Source: Acuticoccus sp963704595
Lineage (GTDB): Bacteria > Pseudomonadota > Alphaproteobacteria > Rhizobiales > Amorphaceae
DNA: 64,000 bases
Assembly (NCBI GenBank): GCA_963704595.1
Contig: OY969922.1
Location: forward strand, 2,170,001 to 2,234,000
Reading direction: 5' to 3'
The translations under genes were made by a program, and so were the position numbers. Of this stretch, positions 17,120 through 24,512 are shown one piece after another. The notes beneath the pieces are model-generated. The model did no database searches. It saw only the letters and a list, made by a program, of their open reading frames with translations, and was not told the origin of the DNA. Each line of letters opens with the position of its first letter. Positions within the stretch are counted from its first letter, which is position 1.

Positions 17120-17827
17120 TCAGGGGAACATCGCGTCCACATCGTCCTGATTGACGACGCCGACGTCGTCCTTGAAGGACGGGCCGTTGAGGAGACCCTC
17201 GGGGTCGTGGGCCTTGGGTTCGTTGACCGGAATGGCGGGGTTGTTGCCCTTCTCGCGCGTGAGCTTGATCGTCTCCCACACGTCCACCATCGAGGCGATG
17301 CGCTCCTCGATGAACTGCAGGGATTCTACAACCTTGCTGATCCGCTGGCCGCTGATGTCCTGGAAATTGCAGGCCTCGAAGATCTGGATGACGGTCTCGC
17401 TGATCGTCTCGCCGTCCTTCTGGATGGTGGCGTCGGCGTTGGAGGAGAGGCGCTGGGCGACCTCGTCGATCGCCTCCGCAGCGGCGAGGATGGTGTCGGT
17501 TGCCTCCTCGGTCCCGGTGACCACGGCGCGCAGCTCGTCGGTCGTGCGGCTGGTCGCGGCGTCGGTGATGACGCCCTTGGCCTGAAGGGCAGAAATTTCG
17601 GACTTCGTAACTTCGAGCCTGGTCTGGATGTCCTCGACCCCGCTCCACACCGCGATCGCACTTTCGATCGACTGGTTGACGACGTTGGTCTTCGACTCGG
17701 CGTTCTGCGAGCGCAGGGCGGTCAGCTCGGCAAGAATGTGATCGACGTGCGACGACACCGGTGGCGGGGGTGGCTTGCTCCCGTGACTTCTGGGTCCCTC
17801 GAAGATTTCAGCGCGAAACCGTCTCAT
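17120..17827 (-). CDS. cheZ: CheZ-type chemotaxis phosphatase
   Basis: A 235-residue protein phosphatase CheZ homologue, which dephosphorylates CheY-P to reset the flagellar switch. The family core is the long helical hairpin with FEACNFQDISGQRISKVVES at residues 150-169, containing the catalytic Asp157/Gln161 pair. The extreme C-terminus, VVNQDDVDAMFP, is the CheY-binding tail. A Pro-rich stretch (KPPPPPVSS) follows the N-terminus. The ATG at 17825-17827 (MRRFRAEIFEGP) was chosen; 47 further open codons upstream are unconserved. It is divergent from cheY across about 210 bases, which fits a control module of kinase target and phosphatase. No cheA, cheW or receptor genes are in the window. 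Confidence 0.9.
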   Translation of the reverse strand: MRRFRAEIFEGPRSHGSKPPPPPVSSHVDHILAELTALRSQNAESKTNVVNQSIESAIAVWSGVEDIQTRLEVTKSEISALQAKGVITDAATSRTTDELRAVVTGTEEATDTILAAAEAIDEVAQRLSSNADATIQKDGETISETVIQIFEACNFQDISGQRISKVVESLQFIEERIASMVDVWETIKLTREKGNNPAIPVNEPKAHDPEGLLNGPSFKDDVGVVNQDDVDAMFP

Positions 17828-18040
17828 CGCAATCTCCATCTCAGCCGACAGACGCGTGCGTCCGATTGAACCGGCGACACGATCCAACAATACACGCGGC
17901 CCGATCGGAAACAACCTATGAGTTGCAAATTGCAGCGTGTTCGGCAGTGCCGCCACAGTTTCGCGCAAGTTGGACGGACTACACCTTGTCTACGCGAGAT
18001 TTGTCGTCTTCCGGGGCGGCGGAAACAACGGAGATGAGTA

Positions 18041-18427
18041 ATGTCCCTCGATCTGAATATGTCGGTCCTGGTTATCGACGACTACAAGACGATGGTTCGT
18101 ATTATCAAGAACCTGCTGAAGCAGATCGGCTTTACTGACGTCGACGACGCCTCGGACGGATCTGAAGCCCTCGTGAAACTCCGCCAGAAGGAGTACGGGC
18201 TGATCATTTCCGACTGGAACATGGAGCCGATGACCGGCTACGAGCTGCTGCAGAACGTGCGCGGCGACGACGCTCTGAAGCACATCCCCTTCATCATGGT
18301 CACTGCCGAAGCGAAATCGGAAAACGTGGTCGCTGCGAAGGAAGCCGGCGTCAACAACTACATCGTGAAGCCCTTCAACGCGCAGACGTTGAAAGGAAAG
18401 ATCGAATCGGTCTTCCAGCCCGCCTGA
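18041..18427 (+). CDS. cheY: CheY-type single-domain response regulator
   Basis: A 128-residue receiver domain with all canonical residues: acidic pair Asp13/Asp14, phospho-acceptor Asp58 in IISDWNMEP, Thr88 in MVTAEA and Lys110 in YIVKPF. CheY-P binds FliM/FliN at the switch (both encoded about 30 kb downstream) to change rotation. A GGAG ribosome site precedes the ATG by 7 bases. Its closest neighbours are the divergent cheZ and, 200 bases downstream on the same strand, the flagellar regulator ftcR, so this island joins motor control to flagellar gene control. The WNMEP and NNYIVKPF variants are typical of alphaproteobacterial CheY proteins. Confidence 0.95.
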   Translation: MSLDLNMSVLVIDDYKTMVRIIKNLLKQIGFTDVDDASDGSEALVKLRQKEYGLIISDWNMEPMTGYELLQNVRGDDALKHIPFIMVTAEAKSENVVAAKEAGVNNYIVKPFNAQTLKGKIESVFQPA

Positions 18428-18630
18428 CCGAGAGCGATCGCGACGCGGACGTGGCCTGCCCGGCGAATCAGAGTGAGTGAAATACACTAATAGAGTGTAA
18501 ATATGGTTGTGCTCACGATCCACCGGTTTATAGTGGCCTTGTCCCCGGGCATTCCGGGGCCGGTAAGTCCGCAATTCCTGAAGGTGATACAACCAAAGCC
18601 GGGCGCGTGGGCCCGGCGGAAAGCAGGCCG

Positions 18631-19446
18631 ATGTACATTGTCATCGACTCCCGCGACGTCGTCGCGGCAGGCTACAAGGCTGGGTTCGAGCGGGAAGGGC
18701 TCGCGTGTACGACGTTCGCGGGCCGTGATTTTGCCGACTGGCTGACAACGCTCTCCGACGAGGACGTCAGTGCCATCCAGGCCGTGATCCTCGGCGAGAC
18801 GGACGACCGGATGACGATCCCCGTCCTCATCAGAGCCCGCGGCAAGACCCCGCTGATCGCCCTCAAGGAAGAGCGCGGGCTCGACGAAACCCTCACCCTC
18901 TTCAACACCGGCGTCGACGACGTGGTGAAGAAGCCCGCACCGGTGAAGGAACTGATCGCCCGGTCCAACGCGATCTGGCGCCGCTCCACCGAGAGCCGGC
19001 AGGAAGCCAACTTCGGCCGCCTCATCGTCTACTTCGACCTGCGCGACCCGACGATCGACGGCGAACCGATCGAGCTGCCGCGCCGCGAGCGTCAGATCCT
19101 CGAATATCTTGCCCGCAACCGCCGCCGCCGGATCACCAAGTCCCAGCTCTTCAACGCGATCTACGGCCTCTTCAACGAGAGCGTCGACGAGACGGTCATC
19201 GAAGGGCACATCTCCAAGCTGCGCAAGAAGCTGCGCCAGCAGCTCGGCTACGACGTGATCGACGCCAAACGTTTTGCCGGCTACTCCTTCATCGGCGATC
19301 GTGCTCCTTGCGAGATCCTGCCCGACCAGAGCCCCCGCGCCAGGCGGCCGAGCCTTTCCATCGTCACGGATGAAGGTGACGACATTCCCTCGCTTCCGGG
19401 TGCCCACCACGCGCTGCACCCCGCCGCGCTGGACCGCCGTCCCTGA
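18631..19446 (+). CDS. ftcR: FtcR/Rem-type flagellar transcriptional regulator (OmpR-family, atypical receiver)
   Basis: A 271-residue orphan response-regulator-like activator, homologous to FtcR (Brucella) and Rem (Sinorhizobium), which switch on flagellar operons. The N-terminal receiver-like domain (MYIVIDSRDVVAAGYKAGFE) keeps the GVDDVVKKPAPVKELIAR segment. The C-terminal winged helix has LPRRERQILEYLARNRRRRI, NAIYGLFNESVDETVIEGHI and SKLRKKLRQQLGYDVIDAKR, the diagnostic FtcR signature. About 45 residues extend past the usual family end. The ATG at 18631 matches the conserved MxIVxDxR start; upstream in-frame codons are not conserved. In many rhizobia this gene follows fliK; here fliK is 9 kb away and on the opposite strand. 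Confidence 0.93.
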   Translation: MYIVIDSRDVVAAGYKAGFEREGLACTTFAGRDFADWLTTLSDEDVSAIQAVILGETDDRMTIPVLIRARGKTPLIALKEERGLDETLTLFNTGVDDVVKKPAPVKELIARSNAIWRRSTESRQEANFGRLIVYFDLRDPTIDGEPIELPRRERQILEYLARNRRRRITKSQLFNAIYGLFNESVDETVIEGHISKLRKKLRQQLGYDVIDAKRFAGYSFIGDRAPCEILPDQSPRARRPSLSIVTDEGDDIPSLPGAHHALHPAALDRRP

Positions 19447-19738
19447 ACACCGGCGGGTGTTCCTGTAGCACCCGATGCTCTCCCACCGCTCGGCAGCTCG
19501 CGCGAATGTGCTAGACGTCCTGCGCAGTCTGTCACCTTCTGGTGCCGTACAAGTCTGAGAACGGCGTTCACGAGCGGCGCTTTCGGCCGCCGGGCCGGCT
19601 GGCCCGGCCCGCCAGAGCAGTCCGCCTGACCTCTCCCCGCTGACCGGCAATCCCATCGATGCCGCAGGCCGTTGCATCCATCCCCGCGATCGACGTAACC
19701 TTCCGGTTACAAAAGAAACGTCGGGGTGGGCCGTCGCA

Positions 19739-20560
19739 TTGAAGATCGCGTTGTGCAACGAGGTGCTGCGCACGTTGCCATTCGAACGGCAGTGCGCGTT
19801 CGCAGCTGCCGTAGGCTTCGACGGGCTCGAGCTTGCGCCGTTCACGCTGGCGGAAAACCCCGAAACCCTCACCGAAAGAGACGCAGTGCCGCTTCGTGCC
19901 GCGCTCGCTGACAACGGCCTCGAATGCTGCGGCCTGCACTGGCTGCTCGCGGCGCCAGCGGGGCTTTCCATCACCACCGCGGATGACGCGCTGCGTGAGC
20001 GGACGGTGGACCTGATGCGCCGCCTCATCGATTTCGCCGCGGCACTCGGAGCCGGCGTTCTCGTCCACGGATCGCCGGCCCAGCGCAAGCTCGGCGACAG
20101 CGACGCGGACGCAAGCCGCGGCCGGGCTGAGGAGTGTTTTGCGACCGCCGGTGAAGCGGCAGCCGCGGCCGGGGTGACCTACTGCATCGAGCCGCTTTCC
20201 CTGGACGAGACGCGATACATCAACACCGTGGCCGAAGCCGCACGGATCGTCTCGGCCATCGCGAGCCCCGGCCTGCAGACCATGATCGATACCGCCGCGA
20301 CCGCCCGCGATGGCGCGGACCCCGGCGCGGTCATCCGCGAATTCATGCCGACCGGCGTCATCCGCCATGTCCACGTCAACGACCCCAACCGGCGGGGCCC
20401 GGGGGAAGGCGCGCTGAAGTTCGCGCCGATTTTCCAGAGCCTGCGCGAAACCGGATATCGCGGATGGGTCTCGGCAGAGCCGTTCATCTACGAACCCGAC
20501 GGGCCCGCGGCAGCCGCGCGGGCGGCCGGTGTTCTCAAAACCCTGAGGGACGACCACTGA
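19739..20560 (+). CDS. Sugar phosphate isomerase/epimerase family (xylose-isomerase-like TIM barrel)
   Basis: A 273-residue AP-endonuclease-2/xylose-isomerase-like TIM barrel. Features are the N-terminal KIALCNEVLRTLPFERQCAF, GFDGLELAPFTLAENPETLT, the metal-site stretch GVTYCIEPLSLDETRYINTV, MIDTAATARDGADP, RHVHVNDPNRRGPGEGALKF and a final SAEPFIYEPDG containing the last metal-ligand Glu. Such enzymes epimerise or isomerise sugars or inositols, or act as dehydratases; the substrate cannot be told from sequence. The start is TTG at 19739, with a weak GGTGGG site upstream. The stop overlaps the next gene's ATG (TGATG), so the two are a translationally coupled catabolic pair with the enolase-superfamily enzyme. 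Confidence 0.87.
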   Translation: MKIALCNEVLRTLPFERQCAFAAAVGFDGLELAPFTLAENPETLTERDAVPLRAALADNGLECCGLHWLLAAPAGLSITTADDALRERTVDLMRRLIDFAAALGAGVLVHGSPAQRKLGDSDADASRGRAEECFATAGEAAAAAGVTYCIEPLSLDETRYINTVAEAARIVSAIASPGLQTMIDTAATARDGADPGAVIREFMPTGVIRHVHVNDPNRRGPGEGALKFAPIFQSLRETGYRGWVSAEPFIYEPDGPAAAARAAGVLKTLRDDH

Positions 20561-21972
20561 TGGCCGACGTGCAACTCCTCGACGTGACGTTCGGCGAACG
20601 TCCTGTACGGCTGCGACTGCCGTTCCGCTTCGGCGTCATCACCCTGCGCGAGGCGAGGCAGGTGTTCGTCAAGGCGCACATCAGGCTTGGCGACGGGCGC
20701 GAGGGGGAGGGCGTCTCGGCCGAACTCCTCATTCCGAAATGGTTCGACAAGTCGCCCGAACGCAGCAATGACGACAACGTCGACCAGCTCCGGCAAGCCC
20801 TGCGCAATGCAGCCGCCGCATACATCGGAGAGGCGCCGGCACGCCCGTTCGCGCTCCATGCTGCGCGGGCCACGGCAATCGACGAGGCCGCCGCACGGGA
20901 CGACCTGCCGCAGCTCGTCGCCGCCTACGGTCCGGCGCTGATCGACCGCGCGATCATTGATGGGCTTTGCCGTACTCTCGGCATCAGCGTGTTCGAAGCG
21001 GTGCGCCAGAACCTCATCGGCCTCGACACCGCGCTGTCACCGGACATCGACGGCTTCGACATCGACACCTTCCTCGCGACCCTCGCGCCTGCCGAGACCA
21101 TCGCGCTCCGCCACACGGTCGGCATGGTCGACCCTCTGACCGCGGCCGACCAGAGCGCAGCGGACCGGCTCGACGACGGCCTGCCCGAAACGCTGGAGGA
21201 GGTGATCGCCGCCACGGGCGCCAGCCACTTCAAGCTCAAGGTCGGCGGCGATGTCGATGCGGACGTCGCGAGGCTGAAGGCGATCGCTGCGGTGCTCGAC
21301 CGCGGCCCGGCCTATGCCGTCTCGCTCGACGGCAACGAGCAGTTCAGGGACGCGGCAGGTTTCGTCGCGTTATGGGACGAGATTGCGGCCGAAACCGCAC
21401 TTGCCCGGCTGCGCGAGAGCATTCTTTTCATCGAGCAGCCCATCGCCCGCTCGAGCGCGCTCAGCACCGACATTTCCGCGCTCGCCGCCCTCAAGCCGGT
21501 GGAGATCGACGAATTAGACGGCTTCATGGGCGCATTCCCTGCGGCGAAGGCGCTTGGCTACGAGGGGATTTCGTCGAAGTCCTGCAAGGGCTTCTACCGG
21601 TCGCTCATCAACCGGGCGCGCTGCGAGGTGTGGAATGCCGAGGCGGGCGAGGCGCGCTACTTCATGTCGGCCGAGGATCTCACGACGCAGGCGGGCATCG
21701 CCGTCCAGCAGGATCTGGCGCTCGCGACGCTGATCGGCTGCACGCACATCGAGCGGAACGGGCACCACTATGTGAGTGGGATGGCGGCCGCACCGGCCGC
21801 GGAGGCGGACGCGTTCGTCCGGCTCCATGGCGACCTTTACGCCCGCGAGGGCAATGCCGTGCGGCTGAAGGTGGCCGGCGGCAGGATTGCCCTCGGCTCT
21901 CTGGACACGCCGGGTCTTGGCAGTGCCGTGATGCCCGATTTCAGCGCGATGGACCCGATGCCAGGCGCCTGA
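20560..21972 (+). CDS. Enolase-superfamily (mandelate racemase/muconate lactonising-like) enzyme
   Basis: A 470-residue enolase-superfamily protein, longer than the usual 360-400. The C-terminal barrel shows SHFKLKVGGD (catalytic K-x-K lysine pair), AVSLDGNEQF (first metal Asp), ILFIEQPIAR (second metal Glu), PVEIDELDGF (third acidic ligand) and EGISSKSCKG (C-terminal lysine). These fit the muconate-lactonising/dipeptide-epimerase arrangement better than sugar-acid dehydratases. The N-terminal capping part is extended and includes GEGVSAELLIPKWFDKSPER, which recruits the substrate in related proteins. It is coupled to the upstream TIM-barrel isomerase by a TGATG overlap. The pair suggests breakdown of an unusual sugar acid or cyclitol; the substrate is unknown. 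Confidence 0.87.
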   Translation: MADVQLLDVTFGERPVRLRLPFRFGVITLREARQVFVKAHIRLGDGREGEGVSAELLIPKWFDKSPERSNDDNVDQLRQALRNAAAAYIGEAPARPFALHAARATAIDEAAARDDLPQLVAAYGPALIDRAIIDGLCRTLGISVFEAVRQNLIGLDTALSPDIDGFDIDTFLATLAPAETIALRHTVGMVDPLTAADQSAADRLDDGLPETLEEVIAATGASHFKLKVGGDVDADVARLKAIAAVLDRGPAYAVSLDGNEQFRDAAGFVALWDEIAAETALARLRESILFIEQPIARSSALSTDISALAALKPVEIDELDGFMGAFPAAKALGYEGISSKSCKGFYRSLINRARCEVWNAEAGEARYFMSAEDLTTQAGIAVQQDLALATLIGCTHIERNGHHYVSGMAAAPAAEADAFVRLHGDLYAREGNAVRLKVAGGRIALGSLDTPGLGSAVMPDFSAMDPMPGA

Positions 21973-21982
21973 AGCCGAAGGC

Positions 21983-23368
21983 CTAGCGGCCGTCCGGCGT
22001 GCGCAAGCCGAACCACTTGTCTCGGACCTGGTCGGTGTGCTGGGCCGGGCGGTAGTAGCTGACGTCGAGGCCGAGGCGTTCGGCGCTGAGCGCGCCGATC
22101 GACGACAGAAGCGTGTAGGCGGCGACGAAGCTGTCCCGCTCGGACAGCACGAGCGTCAGCTGCGCGGAGATGAGATCGCGCTGCGCATCGAGAACGTCGA
22201 GCGTGGTGCGCTGGCCGACCTTCTGCTCCTCGATCACGCCCTGGAGCGCGAGGTTGGCGGCGAACACGCCGGTGCGCGAGTTCTGGATCGAGCGGACCGC
22301 GCCGGTGTAGTTGGCCCATGACGAGACGGTGAACTGGCGCACGTCGTCGCGCGTGAGGTCGACCTGGATGCGCTGCGTTCCGAGGTTCTCCTTCGCCTGC
22401 CGCACCTCGGCCGACACGCGGCCGCCCTGGTAGATCGGCACCGTGAGGTCGAGGCTGACGCTGGCGCTGTCCGACTGGCTCACGCGGTTGGTTGAGTTGA
22501 ACGTGGTACCGGCTGTGCCGTTCAGCGACAGCGACGGCAGGAACTGCCCTTCGAGCGCGGACACGTTGTAGAGCTGCTGGTCGACGGCGAAGAGCGCGGC
22601 GAGGATCGCCGGATGGCGCTGCTGGCCGAGGTTCAGTGCAGCGTCCAGCGACGGCGGCAGGAGGCGCGTTTCGTTGATGTTGTCGACGAGGTTGCGGGCG
22701 GTGAGGCCGGTGAGCTGGCGGTAGGTCGCCTCGGCGGTGCTGAGGTTGGCGATCGCCTCGTCGAGCAGGGACTGGGCCTCGGCGCGCCGGGCTTCGGCCT
22801 GGCTGACGTCGGTCCGCGTCCCTTCGCCGACCTCGAAGCGGTCACGCGCGGCGGTGGTCTGGCGCGACAGGAACGACACGTCGCTCTGCCGCAGGCGCAC
22901 GACCTCACGGTTGAGGATCACGTCGTAGAACGCGGTCGCGCTGTTCAGGAGGACGTTCTGCTCGGTGTTTTCCAGCGACTTGCGCTCGGCCTGAACGGCG
23001 GCTTCGGCGGCGCGGATCGAGTTGCGGACCTGGAAGCCGTTGAAGAGCGGCTGCGAGAAGCGGACCTGGACCGACGTCGGCCCGCTGCGCGAACCGGAAT
23101 TGACCGGGCTTGCGATGGTCCGGGTGGTCTGCAGGCTCTGGCTGACGCCAGCCGTCACCGTCGGCCGGTTGGCCGAACGGGCGATGGCGATGTTTTCGTC
23201 GATGGAGCGGAGCGAGGAGCGGGCGACATTCAGCGTGGGGTTGGTGGAATATGCGGCGCTCAGCGTTTCGCGAAGCGTCTGTGCGTCAGCCGACCCGGCA
23301 AGGAGCAGCCCGACCGTTGCGGCGGTTACCAGCGCACCGTTTCTGACTTCTCATTGCCGCACCTCAAC
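21983..23368 (-). CDS. TolC-family outer-membrane efflux/secretion channel
   Basis: TolC-type protein of about 461 residues: signal peptide ending LLLAGSADAQ, then ETLSAAYSTNPTLNVARSSL, VQVRFSQPLFNGFQVRNSIR, YRQLTGLTARNLVDNI, QVDLTRDDVRQFTVSSWANY and QRTTLDVLDAQRDLISAQLT. It forms the outer-membrane tunnel for type I secretion or RND efflux. The start is uncertain. A TTG at 23368 is in frame with no repair. The better-spaced ribosome site (GAGGTG, 5 bases) precedes the ATG at 23353-23355, which is one frame off; adding one A to the AAAA run near 23340 would give MRSQKNGALVTAATVGLLLA, a cleaner signal peptide. No ABC transporter or adaptor gene is adjacent. The stop lies 10 bases from the convergent enolase-like gene's stop. 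Confidence 0.92.
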
Positions 23369-23545
23369 ACTCGATGGAACCACATCGGTACTAGGCGTTA
23401 AGGGCGTTCATTTGGAAGACTTTAACCGCGATTTCGCCCGGCCATCCCCGAGTGAAAACACCCGTTGAGGCATTTGCGCAACGACGCGCAAGGCTTTCGC
23501 AAAACCCCTCCGCGGTTACGGCAGCGGAGGTGGATCGCAGTCCTA

Positions 23546-24220
23546 TCAGAACTCGAACGCGGGGGCCGGGGCGAACCCGGGCAGGATGCCCGCCGCTGCG
23601 TTGAATGCGTATCGCCTCGACACGCCCGACGCCGACTTGGTGTAGAGCTTGGCGCGGCCGGAGAGCCCTTCGCCCTCGATGGCGATGAGGCGCCCGCCGT
23701 CCTTGAGCTGGCCGAGAAGGGCAGCCGGTTCGGTCAGGATGGCGCCGTCGCAGAAGATCACGTCGAACGGGGCTTCGGTGGCGTAGCCCTCCTGTAGGGT
23801 GCCAACGACCACGGCGACGTTGGTCACTTCGTCCTCTTCGAGGGTCGTGCTCGCGGCCTCGGCAAGTTCCGGATCGCTCTCGAGCGCGATGACGGAACCG
23901 GCGAGGCAGCCGATCAGCGCGGCAGTGTAGCCGCGGCCAGCGCCGACGAGGAGCACGACATCGTCCTCGGTGATCTGCGCGGTCTGGAGGAGACGCCCCA
24001 GCACGGCCGGGCGCGTCATCGTGCGGGTGGGACGGCCGATCTCGTCGCGGGCGATAGGGATCGCCTCGTCGGAGTAGGCGATCATCCGCTGGTCGGCCGG
24101 CACGTAGTTCTCGCGGGCGACGTCCAGCATCGCGTCCTGCACGCGGTGGTCCGTAACGTCGAAGGTGCGAAGCTGGTTGTTGACCATGCGTGTGCGCAGC
24201 ACCGCCGCTTCGTCGCCCAT
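23546..24220 (-). CDS. Protein-L-isoaspartate O-methyltransferase-like protein
   Basis: A 224-residue PCMT-family SAM-dependent methyltransferase-like protein; family members methylate damaged isoaspartyl residues. The N-terminus LRTRMVNNQLRTFDVTDHRV and the block NYVPADQRMIAYSDEAIPIA are family hallmarks. The SAM motif I is VLLVGAGRGYTAALIG, and FDVIFCDGAI is the post-II acidic strand. In alphaproteobacteria this version typically sits upstream of tolC, as here (about 180 bases, same strand), and may be divergent in activity from true Pcm. The ATG at 24218-24220 fits the family start; an internal ATG 11 codons on (MVNNQLRT) is a possible alternative. tRNA-Cys lies 50 bases upstream. Confidence 0.9.
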   Translation of the reverse strand: MGDEAAVLRTRMVNNQLRTFDVTDHRVQDAMLDVARENYVPADQRMIAYSDEAIPIARDEIGRPTRTMTRPAVLGRLLQTAQITEDDVVLLVGAGRGYTAALIGCLAGSVIALESDPELAEAASTTLEEDEVTNVAVVVGTLQEGYATEAPFDVIFCDGAILTEPAALLGQLKDGGRLIAIEGEGLSGRAKLYTKSASGVSRRYAFNAAAGILPGFAPAPAFEF

Positions 24221-24270
24221 GCCGATCTCCCGCACAAATTCGCCGCGGGACGACCCCCTGCGGCAAGGGT

Positions 24271-24344
24271 TGGAGGCGACGGCCGGAATCGAACCGGCGT
24301 ACACGGATTTGCAGTCCGCTGCGTAACCACTCCGCCACGTCGCC
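24271..24344 (-). tRNA. tRNA-Cys (anticodon GCA)
   Basis: A 74-base cloverleaf on the minus strand: acceptor arm GGCGACG pairs with CGTCGCC, followed by encoded TCCA. The D-arm is GCGGAGTGGTTACGC, the anticodon loop CTGCAAA has GCA, and the T-loop is GGTTCGATTCC. No intact element or duplicated 3' end was seen beside it. Confidence 0.96.
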
Positions 24345-24512
24345 ACTTGGCCCGATGCCTTAAGCCATCAGCCTTGCCCGGGCAAGGCGCTGATCGGTCG
24401 AACACGCACTCTTTGCCGGGTTGAGTTGAACTCGCCGCAGTGGAACGCTTTATGCTGGCGCCCGCGAGCGGGGAACGCCCGAATCGAGCCCGTGCCGAAG
24501 GATGTTTTTCAG

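Noticed and set aside
16837..17154. 105-codon plus-strand open frame after the pdhB terminator
   Set aside because: No start context, no motif, mixed composition, and it runs over the 3' end of cheZ on the other strand.
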